This document shows, piece after piece, positions 1 through 8,166 of a DNA stretch of 58,283 nucleotides; the first letter of the stretch is position 1; the number at the start of each line of letters is the position of its first letter. Below the pieces are notes generated by a model that searched no databases, had not been told where the DNA came from, and saw nothing but the letters and a program-made list of their open reading frames with translations. Made by a program: the position numbers and the translations under genes. The DNA comes from Faecimorpha stercoravium (lineage in GTDB: Bacteria; Bacillota; Clostridia; Lachnospirales; Bianqueaceae), in assembly GCA_018712555.1 (NCBI GenBank), contig DVGT01000025.1, positions 1 to 58,283 on the forward strand, written 5' to 3'.

Positions 1-281
1 TTGATTCGTGCCATGACGAGCGCATCAATCAGTTCTTCTTTTGTCATGGCTTCATATTCCTTAAGACTGGCATCTCCTGGAGTTTCGATAGGTTGTGTGA
101 CTGTCACAGCTTTCCTAGTGTATACTCTGGGTTTCAGCCCCATTTTGGCGCGATAAAGTCTTAGATATTTTTCTACACTGGAGACACTGAGATCGTATTT
201 GACCGCAGCTTCCTCAACCGTGAGATTCCTATCATATACATGCTTGGCGATGTCCAAACGCTGTTCTTCAGTGTACTTCAT
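1..281 (-). CDS. IS3-family transposase OrfA, N-terminal part, cut by window edge
   Basis: The minus strand reads from an ATG at 281 with an AGGAGGTT ribosome binding site (287-294) and stays open to the window edge for 93 codons. The product begins MKYTEEQRLDIAKHVYDRN and continues with a helix-turn-helix of the type found in IS3-group OrfA proteins (VEEAAVKYDLSVSSVEKYLR). It ends within a segment (TKEELIDALVMARI) that in this family precedes the frameshift into OrfB. OrfA binds the terminal repeats of the element and is joined to the DDE integrase by programmed frameshifting. A TATAAT box lies at 334-339 on the same strand. The integrase half is outside the window, so whether the element is intact cannot be judged. 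Family assignment is from motif recognition. Confidence 0.75.
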   Translation of the reverse strand, partial: MKYTEEQRLDIAKHVYDRNLTVEEAAVKYDLSVSSVEKYLRLYRAKMGLKPRVYTRKAVTVTQPIETPGDASLKEYEAMTKEELIDALVMARI

Positions 282-356
282 TGCTAAACCTCCTGTCCAT
301 GGGATGCTGTTGTCTGTCCATGGATGATATCTCATTATACATAGATCATATCATCA

Positions 357-397
357 TGTCCAGTTTTTTGCTACCCGTGTCCAGTTTTAGTTTACCA
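357..397. mobile_element. Probable terminal region of the IS3-type element
   Basis: Reading outward from the transposase start, the sequence holds two copies of TGTCCAGTTTT 21 bp apart (357-367 and 378-388) and ends in TTTACCA at 397. On the other strand the outermost 20 bases read TGGTAAACTAAAACTGGACA, beginning with TG as IS3 ends do. I infer that 397 is close to the element boundary and that the short direct repeats are transposase contact sites. The other end is not in the window, so the inverted repeat cannot be confirmed. Confidence 0.5.
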
Positions 398-401
398 CTT
401 C

Positions 402-533
402 AAATCTCTCATCGCGGAATGTAAAATTTACACGGGGAAATGGAGGAATGATGAGAATCCCGCAATGAGCTCCCTGGAAATCTCTCATCACGAAATGTAA
501 AATTTACACGGAGAAATGGGGCAATGATGAGAA
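402..533. repeat. Tandem imperfect palindrome, two copies
   Basis: Two copies of a roughly 56-bp unit lie at 402-457 and 478-533 with a 76-bp period. Each unit starts AAATCTCTCATC, has a central palindrome GTAAAATTTAC, and closes with AATGATGAGAAT, so the ends TCTCATC and GATGAGA are inverted repeats. The copies differ at only a few positions. They sit between the IS end and the first gene. They may be operators, a transcript-folding element or debris left by transposition; nothing in the sequence decides between these. Confidence 0.7.
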
Positions 534-626
534 TTCTACGCTTTCGGAAATCAGAAAGAATATGATAAATTTCGTAAAATGAGGCACACTGTCTGTGAGA
601 AGAAAGATAAAGAAAGGGTGGACAGG

Positions 627-1859
627 ATGCGTCTTGACATTTTACAAAACCGCAGGTATACTGGAAATATCCTCAAAAAAGTCATAGGTTCTCTAGGAGG
701 AATTTTGATTTTGGGGCTGATTTTTGGAGTTTTGTATTCTAGTCAGCTCCAGAAAGAAGAGTTGGAGGATACAATTCCAACAGTGGAAGAATTGCTGGCG
801 GATCCCAGTTCGACGCATGCGGCGCTTTTGAGAAGTGCCTGGGAATTAGGAGATGCGCAGGAGCAGCATGAGATGGAAGAGGCCTTGAGAGTGTGGATTC
901 GATCTTCTTTGCAGAGTTACCAGCAGGAAGAGATCAGTGAAGAAGAAATGACAACGAGAATCCAGTTTTTGCAGGTTTGCGGCGTGCTTGAGGAGGAGGC
1001 AGAAGCTTGGGTGCAGGAGAAAGAAAAACTGGACGCAGAGTTTCGTGCTGCAAAATTATATGGTGAAGCCTATACCTGGTATGAGGACGGGCAGTATGTT
1101 TTAGCGAGGGAAAGCGCGGAGATGATTCAGGATACGCAGTCTGAATATTATAGAAAGGCACAGGCGCTGCTTCAGAAGTGTAGCGAGAAAGAGGAAGAAA
1201 AGAGGGCTGCGTTAGCGGTACAGGAAGCTGCTGCTAAGCGGGAAAGAGTGGCTGCATTATATCAAGCATATGAGAAAATGGAAGATGCGGAGGCGGGAAG
1301 CCTGGTATGGGATGCCTACGAGCAGGCATTGCGGGAGATTTCAGATGCCCAGGAACGGGAGAGCGTCAGAAACCAGTATCCGCTTACAGAATGGAAATGG
1401 GCCTGCAAGTGTTTGCTGTTAGGGAATGGCTGGTCGGATACGGCGAAATGCTGTTTATTATCTTCTCAGACAGAGATTCCCTGGCTGATGGCTTTGGAAG
1501 CATCGAAGCCGAGAGTTTTTCGATGGTCGGCATTACAGCATCAATGGATAGAGATCGAGATTCCTGCGGAGGCCCTGGAATGGACCTATTTCGGGGTTGC
1601 GGCAGAGAGCAGCGGTTTTCTTTTTGGAGAGATCACGCAAAATCAGGAAAGATATGTGTGGTGGACGCTCACTGCACAGGGATGGGAAATCACCGAGACT
1701 TTGAGACGAGAACGGGGTAGTGAAGAATTTTGGATAGAGGATACAAGGGTTGATGAAGAGGTGTTTGAGGAACATCTGCGTGAAAGAATGACGCAATGCG
1801 GACAGTCGGAAGTAGTTCCGATAACCGGAGAGGCATTGACAGAGATGTTAGATCGTTAG
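627..1859 (+). CDS. Membrane-anchored coiled-coil protein of unknown function
   Basis: I do not recognise a family. From the ATG at 627 the protein is 410 aa. An in-frame ATG at 579 is possible, but 627 has the better purine-rich upstream stretch. Residues 1-17 are basic, 18-37 form one transmembrane helix (SLGGILILGLIFGVLYSSQ), and the rest should lie outside the membrane. The middle (about 45-260) is rich in Glu, Gln and Ala with heptad-like patterning, suggesting TPR-like helices or coiled coil. The C-terminal 150 residues contain several Trp and read like a small mixed alpha/beta domain. It ends 18 bp before the M16 peptidase, so the two are probably co-transcribed. An envelope-associated scaffold role would fit but is a guess. 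Confidence 0.6.
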   Translation: MRLDILQNRRYTGNILKKVIGSLGGILILGLIFGVLYSSQLQKEELEDTIPTVEELLADPSSTHAALLRSAWELGDAQEQHEMEEALRVWIRSSLQSYQQEEISEEEMTTRIQFLQVCGVLEEEAEAWVQEKEKLDAEFRAAKLYGEAYTWYEDGQYVLARESAEMIQDTQSEYYRKAQALLQKCSEKEEEKRAALAVQEAAAKRERVAALYQAYEKMEDAEAGSLVWDAYEQALREISDAQERESVRNQYPLTEWKWACKCLLLGNGWSDTAKCCLLSSQTEIPWLMALEASKPRVFRWSALQHQWIEIEIPAEALEWTYFGVAAESSGFLFGEITQNQERYVWWTLTAQGWEITETLRRERGSEEFWIEDTRVDEEVFEEHLRERMTQCGQSEVVPITGEALTEMLDR

Positions 1860-1877
1860 TGATGGAGGAGACAGGAC

Positions 1878-4787
1878 ATGAAAGAGGTAAAGGGGTATCG
1901 ACAGATTCAGAATACGGAACTGAAAGAACTGGGCGCGTGGGGGACGGAGCTCGTTCATGAGAGAAGCGGGGCTAGGATTTGCTGCATCGAGAATCCGCAG
2001 GATGCCAATAAGGTGTTTGCGATCAGCTTTTGTACACCGCCCTGTGATGACACAGGAACACCGCATATTTTGGAGCATAGCGTATTTTGTGGTTCTGAGA
2101 AGTTTCCGCTGAAAGATCCTTTCATGGAGCTGGCCAAGGGCTCGGTCAATACGTTCTTGAATGCGATGACGTTTTCAGATAAGACAATGTATCCGGTGGC
2201 GAGTCAGAATCTACAGGATCTGTATCATTTAATGGATGTATATTTTGATGCGGTCTTTCATCCGAATATTTTGCACGATCCGAGGATCCTGATGCAGGAA
2301 GGCTGGCATTATGAACTCACGGATCCAGCAGAAGAAATACACATCAAAGGGGTCGTTTATAATGAGATGAAGGGGGCTTTTTCCGCGCCGGAGAGTGTGT
2401 TGGATCTGGAGATTGGCAGGGGACTGTATCCGGATACCCCGTATCGGTTTGAATCCGGCGGTGCGCCGGAAGCGATTCCACAGCTGGATCAGGACGGATT
2501 CCTGCGTTTTTATCGAAAATATTATCATCCGTCTAACAGTTATATTTATTTGTATGGGGATATGCCCATGGAAGAAGTGCTGCAGTGGATGGATCGGGCG
2601 TATCTGTGTGAGTATACGGCGAAGGAGGGGTATACAGTAGAGAATTTTTTGCCTCGTCAGAAACCGTTCTCAGCGCCCCGCAGAGTGAATGCGCCATTTT
2701 CCGTGTCTCAGGATCATGAGGCAGAAGAAGGATTTCTGTCATATACCTTTGGCATTGAGCCGGAGAATGCGGTGGACTGTTTTGGCCTGGATCTTTTAGA
2801 ATATATGCTGTTGGAGGCGCAGGGGGCGCCGCTGAAACGAGCGCTGCAAAAGGCCGGACTGGGCAAGGATATCTATGGGGATACTACGACCAGGGCCTTC
2901 CAGGGCGATTTCAGTATTGTTGCCAAAGGGGCGGATATACGGCGTGAAGAGGAATTTCAGCGTGTGATTTTTGATACATTGGCCTCCTTGGCGGAAGAAG
3001 GCTTTAGCGAACGCCAAAAGCTGTCTGCTATCAACCGATTGGAGTTTCATTTGCGAGAGGGTGAATATGGGACCACGCCTGCCGGACTCGTGATATATTG
3101 TCAATATGTGATGAATTCCTGGCTATATGGAGCGGATCCATTTTTGTATCTTCGGTATGATGAGATCATGGGCCAGATTCGGAAAGAGGCGGAACGGGGG
3201 CTGTTCGAGAGGTTGATCCGTAAATACTTACTGCATAACACGTATGGATTATCGGTGACATTGTATCCGCAGGCAGATCTGAGCTTGCAGCAGGATCGGG
3301 AATTGCAGCAGAAGTTGGCGTGTTATAAAGAAAGCCTGTCCGAAGAGGAGACACATCATCTGGTACAGCAAACACAGGAACTTCTGGCGTATCAGGAGGC
3401 AGAAGATGAGGAAGAAGCCAAGAAGACGGTTCCGCATCTTTCCTTATGTGATATAAAACGAGAGGCAGAGGCCATAGAGACAGAATTCTTTCGATTGGGA
3501 CAGATTCCTTGTTGGTTTGTGCCGGCGTCCTGTAGTCAGATTCTCTATCTGAAAGCATACTGGGATCTGTCAGGACTGCCACTCCGACTATATCCCTATG
3601 CGTCTATCCTGGCGTCCGTCTTGGGGCGAATGGACACGGAACATTTTACGTATGAAGATCTGAGCAGTGAGATTCATATTTGCACGGGTGGTATGAGTGT
3701 GAGCGTCAACGTTCTGGAACGCATGGATCATAGTTTCCGGGTGGAAATGCAGGTAGATGCCAAAAGTCTGGCGTCCGAATCGGAGGTGATGACGAGTCTC
3801 GTTCTGGAGATTCTGAGGACTACGAAACTGGAGGATGAGAAACGGCTGCGTGAGATTCTGGATGAGGAATATTCGCAGATGGAATCGGAGATGGACGAGG
3901 CGGGACACGCGATTGCATTACAGCGAGCCATGGCGGGATTATCGAAGGCGGCATTAGCAGGACAGTATCTGAGCGGTGTAGATTATTTCCTGTTTATCAA
4001 AGAACTGCTGCATCACTTTGAGGAGCGAAAAGAAGAACTGATTGCCAGTTTGAATGAGGTCAGAGACCGAGTGTTTTTGCAAAGCGGCATGGAATTGGCG
4101 GGCGGCAGTACAGCCGAGAATCGTTCGGCACTGGTCAAATGCATGGAAGATCTATATCGGGGATTCCCGGCAGAGCAGACAGTGTATGAGAAGGATTTGC
4201 CGGTGTTTTGCCCGACGCCGCATAAAGAAGGAATCATTACGCCCGGGCAAGTACAGTATGTGGTACAGGCAGGGATGTTCCAAGCGCCGTATACGGGGAG
4301 TATGTTGGTGGCCAGGCAGATTTTAGGCTTGGATTATCTTTGGAATCGACTGCGGGTGCAGGGCGGAGCATATGGTGCCTTTGCCGGGTTCACAAGGTTG
4401 GGCAGTCTGTATTTTGCGTCGTATCGAGATCCGAATCTGAGCACAACGCTGCAGGCGTATCAGGACGTAGTGGACTATTTGAAAGATTTCTGCTGCGACG
4501 AGAAAGATCTGGAAAAATTTATTATAGGTACGATTGGCGGCATGGATATACCGTTGACACCGGCGCTGCGGATTCGTACCGGGATCTCCCGTTCACGAAC
4601 GGGACAGACGCAGGACATGGCGCAGAAGGTGCGCGAGGAAGTGCTTGGAACCACAGTACAGTCGATTCAGAGCTTGGCCGAGGTGGTTCAGAAAGCGTTA
4701 TGTCACAGCAGTATCTGCGTTGTGGGAAGCAAAGAAATGATAACAAGAGAGAAAGGCGTCTTTGACGATATTTTTGAGGTATTATAA
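1878..4787 (+). CDS. Zinc-dependent insulinase-family peptidase (M16C, PreP-like)
   Basis: A 969-residue clamshell zinc protease of the M16C (presequence protease/Cym1-like) group. The inverted zinc motif is visible as HILEH (His63, Glu66, His67), with the downstream third ligand Glu163 in GVVYNEMKG. The M16C-associated domain follows in the middle, and the length matches the usual 970 residues. Members degrade small unstructured peptides inside a closed chamber. No signal peptide is present, so it is probably cytoplasmic. The ATG follows a GGAG-type site (GGAGGAGACAGG). The stop codon is one base before the era start codon, so translation of the two is probably coupled. Family identity is firm; the natural substrate is unknown. 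Confidence 0.93.
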   Translation: MKEVKGYRQIQNTELKELGAWGTELVHERSGARICCIENPQDANKVFAISFCTPPCDDTGTPHILEHSVFCGSEKFPLKDPFMELAKGSVNTFLNAMTFSDKTMYPVASQNLQDLYHLMDVYFDAVFHPNILHDPRILMQEGWHYELTDPAEEIHIKGVVYNEMKGAFSAPESVLDLEIGRGLYPDTPYRFESGGAPEAIPQLDQDGFLRFYRKYYHPSNSYIYLYGDMPMEEVLQWMDRAYLCEYTAKEGYTVENFLPRQKPFSAPRRVNAPFSVSQDHEAEEGFLSYTFGIEPENAVDCFGLDLLEYMLLEAQGAPLKRALQKAGLGKDIYGDTTTRAFQGDFSIVAKGADIRREEEFQRVIFDTLASLAEEGFSERQKLSAINRLEFHLREGEYGTTPAGLVIYCQYVMNSWLYGADPFLYLRYDEIMGQIRKEAERGLFERLIRKYLLHNTYGLSVTLYPQADLSLQQDRELQQKLACYKESLSEEETHHLVQQTQELLAYQEAEDEEEAKKTVPHLSLCDIKREAEAIETEFFRLGQIPCWFVPASCSQILYLKAYWDLSGLPLRLYPYASILASVLGRMDTEHFTYEDLSSEIHICTGGMSVSVNVLERMDHSFRVEMQVDAKSLASESEVMTSLVLEILRTTKLEDEKRLREILDEEYSQMESEMDEAGHAIALQRAMAGLSKAALAGQYLSGVDYFLFIKELLHHFEERKEELIASLNEVRDRVFLQSGMELAGGSTAENRSALVKCMEDLYRGFPAEQTVYEKDLPVFCPTPHKEGIITPGQVQYVVQAGMFQAPYTGSMLVARQILGLDYLWNRLRVQGGAYGAFAGFTRLGSLYFASYRDPNLSTTLQAYQDVVDYLKDFCCDEKDLEKFIIGTIGGMDIPLTPALRIRTGISRSRTGQTQDMAQKVREEVLGTTVQSIQSLAEVVQKALCHSSICVVGSKEMITREKGVFDDIFEVL

Positions 4788-4788
4788 A

Positions 4789-5664
4789 ATGAAATCAGGA
4801 TTTATTTCTGTGATTGGACGACCCAACGTGGGAAAGTCCACACTATTGAACCAAATTATGGGGGAGAAGCTGACGATTACATCGAACAAACCCCAGACCA
4901 CCCGAAACCGGATTCAATGCATCTATAATGGGGAGCAGGGGCAGGCAGTGTTTATTGATACGCCGGGCATCCATAAACCCAATCATGTATTGGGAAGTAG
5001 AATGATGAAGGAAGTAGAGGAATCTTTATCAGGGATCGACCTATTACTGGTCTTGATCGAACCGGGAACGCCCAGACAGGAAGATCAGGAAATCCTTCGG
5101 AGAGCGCAGAAGACTCGGGTTCCAGTGGTCCTTGTGATCAATAAGATTGACAGTGTGTCGCCGGAGAAGACCGTACAGACGGCCCGTAGTTATGGAGAAC
5201 TTTTTTCCTTTGCGGAAATCGTGCCGATCAGCGCATATAATGGCACCAATGTGGATGAGCTGATTCGGGTCGTCTATCAGTATCTGCCGGAGGGACCGGC
5301 CTATTTTCCAAAGGATATGGTAACGGATCAGCCGGAGCGGTTCCTGATCGCAGAATTTATTCGAGAGAAGGCGCTCTATGTATTAGACAAGGAAATTCCG
5401 CATGGAATCGCGGTGATGATCGATCAGTTTACAGAACGAACCGATCGGGAGCTGATCGACGTTCATGCGACAATTGTCTGCGAGAAGGCGTCGCATAAGC
5501 CTATTATTCTGGGAAAGCAGGGACGTACGATCAAGGAAATCGGTTCCCAGGCCAGAAGAGAGATCGAACGGTTTATGGGCGTGCAGACGAATTTGAAGCT
5601 TTGGGTCAAGGTCAAGGAAAACTGGAGAGACAGTGAGATGTATGTGACCAACTATAGCCGATAA
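4789..5664 (+). CDS. era: GTPase Era
   Basis: A 291-aa ribosome-assembly GTPase that binds the 3' end of 16S rRNA. The G1 loop GRPNVGKST is at residues 10-18, followed by the effector loop with PQTTRNRI, G3 DTPGIHKP and G4 NKID. A C-terminal KH domain includes the GxxG-like segment GKQGRTIKEIG. The start at 4789 gives the canonical N-terminus MKSGFISVIGRPN; an ATG nine codons upstream would overlap the previous gene and add non-homologous residues. It is followed by a yqzL-like gene and recO, the usual order in Clostridia. Confidence 0.97.
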   Translation: MKSGFISVIGRPNVGKSTLLNQIMGEKLTITSNKPQTTRNRIQCIYNGEQGQAVFIDTPGIHKPNHVLGSRMMKEVEESLSGIDLLLVLIEPGTPRQEDQEILRRAQKTRVPVVLVINKIDSVSPEKTVQTARSYGELFSFAEIVPISAYNGTNVDELIRVVYQYLPEGPAYFPKDMVTDQPERFLIAEFIREKALYVLDKEIPHGIAVMIDQFTERTDRELIDVHATIVCEKASHKPIILGKQGRTIKEIGSQARREIERFMGVQTNLKLWVKVKENWRDSEMYVTNYSR

Positions 5665-5671
5665 GGATGGG

Positions 5672-5755
5672 ATGGTAATTTTTCACCAGTATATCTCCGA
5701 AGTACCGGGTCACACTAAGAAGGCGAGGAAAACCGCGCTGACGGACCTGGTATAA
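5672..5755 (+). CDS. Possible 27-residue small ORF between era and yqzL
   Basis: An ATG at 5672 follows AAGGATGG and opens a reading frame of 27 codons ending at 5755. The product (start MVIFHQYISEVPG) is basic and has no recognised family. It lies wholly in the 105-bp gap between era and the next gene, in the same direction. It may be a real leader-type peptide, a remnant or chance. No homology can be claimed. Confidence 0.25.
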   Translation: MVIFHQYISEVPGHTKKARKTALTDLV

Positions 5756-5769
5756 GGGAGGCTTAGAAT

Positions 5770-5964
5770 ATGCTGGAACATATATTTTGGAATCTTTTTA
5801 TCGCGTCTGGAAATCCGGAAACGTATACGCAATACCGAGCGTACCAGGAAGCTTGGCAAAAGGAGCGGATGTATGGGAAGAACGATCAAGACCAGGGGGA
5901 TTATCGTAGGGGAGGCCCCCATGGGCGAGCAGGACAAACGGCTGGCGATTCTATGCGAGGATAA
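5770..5964 (+). CDS. yqzL: YqzL-like small protein
   Basis: A 64-aa protein starting MLEHIFWNLFIASGNPETY, which matches the short YqzL family (aromatic start, W-x-x-F-x-x-[TS]-G-N/S-x-x-x-Y) found between era and recO in Firmicutes. Function is unknown in the family. An AGGGAGG site lies at about 5755-5761. The conserved part ends near residue 35; the rest (KNDQDQGDYRRGG) is translated from DNA that overlaps the first 92 bases of recO in another frame. The conserved N-terminus and synteny make it a real gene; the long tail may be a neutral consequence of the overlap. Confidence 0.7.
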   Translation: MLEHIFWNLFIASGNPETYTQYRAYQEAWQKERMYGKNDQDQGDYRRGGPHGRAGQTAGDSMRG

Positions 5965-6637
5965 AGGAAGGTTGTCTGCGATAGCCAAGGGGGCCAAGAA
6001 GCCGGGGGCTCGATTAGCGTCCCAGGCACAGCTATTTTATTACTGCGACATGATGCTGGAGGAAAGCCGAGGTTTTTGGTACCTTCGGGAATCTTCGGTG
6101 ATAGAGAGTTTCTATAATCTGCGCCAGGATATACAGGTTTTGGCCTGGGCTTCCTGGATGGTAGAGACCGCCAGAGAATTGGCCGTAGAAGGACAAGATT
6201 CGAAAGAACTGCTGCATTTGCTGCTGCGGGGACTGAAGATGGTGAGCGAGCCAATGCTTTCTCCTAGGATGACGGCGACGACATTTGTTCTTCGAGCGTT
6301 GTCAGATCAGGGGCTGCAGCCAGAGGATCAGCGATGCATAGATTGCGGCAGGCCCCTACCCAGGGAGGCATTCGTGAGTCCATCTGCGGGAGGACTCGTA
6401 TGTGAGACATGTGTCAAAGCGCATGGAGATGGTATGGCTCTTTCGGAGGGAAGTCTGTACACAATGCGGCACATTCTGCATGCGGATCCATCCATACTGT
6501 ATAAGTTTCAGGCATCCGCAGAGATCCAGCAGGAACTTTTCAGGTTCACAAGATTGTATTTACATAATTATACACAAAGGGAAATGAGTAGTTTAGAATT
6601 TCTCAGAAATCTGGGAGAAATCCCGGGAAATCGTTGA
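5873..6637 (+). CDS. recO: DNA repair protein RecO
   Basis: A 254-aa recombination mediator that helps load RecA at gaps and anneals single strands together with RecR. An N-terminal OB fold (MGRTIKTRGIIVGE, residues 1-80) is followed by a helical domain and a zinc-ribbon module with Cys155, Cys158, Cys177 and Cys180 (CIDCGRP and CETC). Length is typical. The ATG has an AAGGAGCGG site inside the upstream yqzL-like gene. Its stop codon overlaps the -35 box of the glyQS promoter. Confidence 0.95.
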   Translation: MGRTIKTRGIIVGEAPMGEQDKRLAILCEDKGRLSAIAKGAKKPGARLASQAQLFYYCDMMLEESRGFWYLRESSVIESFYNLRQDIQVLAWASWMVETARELAVEGQDSKELLHLLLRGLKMVSEPMLSPRMTATTFVLRALSDQGLQPEDQRCIDCGRPLPREAFVSPSAGGLVCETCVKAHGDGMALSEGSLYTMRHILHADPSILYKFQASAEIQQELFRFTRLYLHNYTQREMSSLEFLRNLGEIPGNR

Positions 6638-6662
6638 CAGACAACGTTTTTTTTGTTATACT
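6634..6662 (+). promoter_or_regulatory. Sigma-A promoter for the glycyl-tRNA synthetase gene
   Basis: TTGACA (6634-6639), a 17-bp spacer and TATACT (6657-6662) give a near-consensus promoter. The -35 box includes the TGA of recO. No T-box leader fits in the roughly 50 bp between the expected start site and the gene. Confidence 0.8.
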
Positions 6663-6715
6663 TTGATATGAAAAAAGAAAGGGCAATGTATTTTGCGGGA
6701 GAGAGGTAGAGAACA

Positions 6716-8098
6716 ATGGAGAAGACAATGGAGAAGATCGTTGCGTTAGCGAAAGCGCGCGGATTTATGTTTGCTGGATCCGAGATCTATGGTGGACTGG
6801 CCAACACATGGGATTATGGTCCGCTGGGTGTTGAATTGAAAAACAACGTGAAGAAAGCATGGTGGGATGCGTTTATTCGTACAAGTCCCTACAATGTAGG
6901 TATGGACAGTGCCATTTTAATGAATCCGGAGGTTTGGGTCGCTACTGGACATGTGGGCAATTTTGATGATCCGCTGATGGATTGTAAAGCCTGTAAGTCT
7001 CGCTTCCGTGCGGACAAGCTGATCGAAGACTATATGTTTGAGAATGGGCTGACGCCGGAGAAGCCGATTGATGGCTGGACGAATGAAGAGATGGAGCAAT
7101 ACATTGAAGAAAAGAATATTGTCTGTCCACAGTGTGGTAAGCATGACTTCACCCCGATTCGCCAGTTTAACCTGATGTTTAAGACCTTTCAGGGTGTGAC
7201 AGAAGACGCGAAGGCTGTTGTCTACCTGCGTCCTGAGACGGCACAGGGCATTTTTGTGAATTTTAAGAATGTGCAGCGCACCACCCGTAAGAAGATTCCT
7301 TTTGGAATCGGACAGATCGGTAAGAGCTTTCGAAATGAGATCACGCCGGGTAACTTTACCTTCCGCACGCGGGAGTTTGAGCAGATGGAATTAGAGTTTT
7401 TCTGCAAGCCCGGAACGGATCTGGAGTGGTATGCATATTGGAAAGAATTTTGTATGAATTGGCTGTACAATCTGGGCCTCAGCAAGGAGCATCTGCGGCT
7501 TCGCGATCACAGTCCGGAAGAACTTGCGTTTTATTCCCGTGGTACTTCCGACATTGAGTATACGTTCCCCTTTGGATGGGGCGAATTGTGGGGAATTGCA
7601 GATCGTACAGATTATGATCTGATGCGCCATCAGGAACATTCTGGTGAGGATATGAGTTATTTCGATCAGGTGAGCGGTGAGCGGTATGTGCCCTATTGTA
7701 TCGAACCATCCCTGGGAGCAGATCGTGTCACGCTGGCGTTCTTGTGTGAAGCGTATGATGAGGAAGAGCTGGAAGGCGGAGACGTACGTACTGTGCTTCG
7801 TTTCTCTCCCAAGTTGGCGCCTGTCAAGGTGGCGGTGCTGCCGCTTTCGAAGAAACTGAACGAAAAGGCAGAGGAGGTCTTCTCCCTGTTGTCCGCTCAT
7901 TACGCAGCGCAGTATGATGACACGGGCAGTATTGGAAAGCGCTACCGCAGACAGGATGAAATCGGAACGCCGTATTGTGTAACGGTAGACTTCGATACAC
8001 TGGAAGACGGTACGGTGACCATAAGACATCGGGATTCGATGGAGCAGGAACGGAGGCCGATTTCAGAACTTTTGTCCTATTTCAGCGATAAGTTCTAA
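6716..8098 (+). CDS. glyQS: Glycyl-tRNA synthetase, single-chain type
   Basis: A 460-aa class II synthetase of the homodimeric (eukaryotic/archaeal-like) type common in Clostridia, rather than the two-subunit GlyQ/GlyS enzyme. It charges tRNA-Gly with glycine at the cost of ATP. The N-terminal GSEIYGGLANTWDYGPLG signature (residues 21-38) is present. A zinc-type insertion has Cys90, Cys93, Cys137 and Cys140. Motif 2 is GKSFRNEITP, motif 3 lies around EPSLGADRVTLAFL, and the C-terminal anticodon-binding domain starts near residue 360. The start follows GAGAGGTAGAGAACA. It is the first gene after its own promoter. Confidence 0.96.
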   Translation: MEKTMEKIVALAKARGFMFAGSEIYGGLANTWDYGPLGVELKNNVKKAWWDAFIRTSPYNVGMDSAILMNPEVWVATGHVGNFDDPLMDCKACKSRFRADKLIEDYMFENGLTPEKPIDGWTNEEMEQYIEEKNIVCPQCGKHDFTPIRQFNLMFKTFQGVTEDAKAVVYLRPETAQGIFVNFKNVQRTTRKKIPFGIGQIGKSFRNEITPGNFTFRTREFEQMELEFFCKPGTDLEWYAYWKEFCMNWLYNLGLSKEHLRLRDHSPEELAFYSRGTSDIEYTFPFGWGELWGIADRTDYDLMRHQEHSGEDMSYFDQVSGERYVPYCIEPSLGADRVTLAFLCEAYDEEELEGGDVRTVLRFSPKLAPVKVAVLPLSKKLNEKAEEVFSLLSAHYAAQYDDTGSIGKRYRRQDEIGTPYCVTVDFDTLEDGTVTIRHRDSMEQERRPISELLSYFSDKF

Positions 8099-8166
8099 AG
8101 TCTGAGTACGAGGAAGTATGGTATCTTCTATCGTTCTTATAGAATACTTTGACAGGAGGTTATGCA

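Noticed and set aside
8099..8154. A promoter before ppdK
   Set aside because: TATAGAAT-like sequences occur, but no -35/-10 pair with acceptable spacing could be supported.
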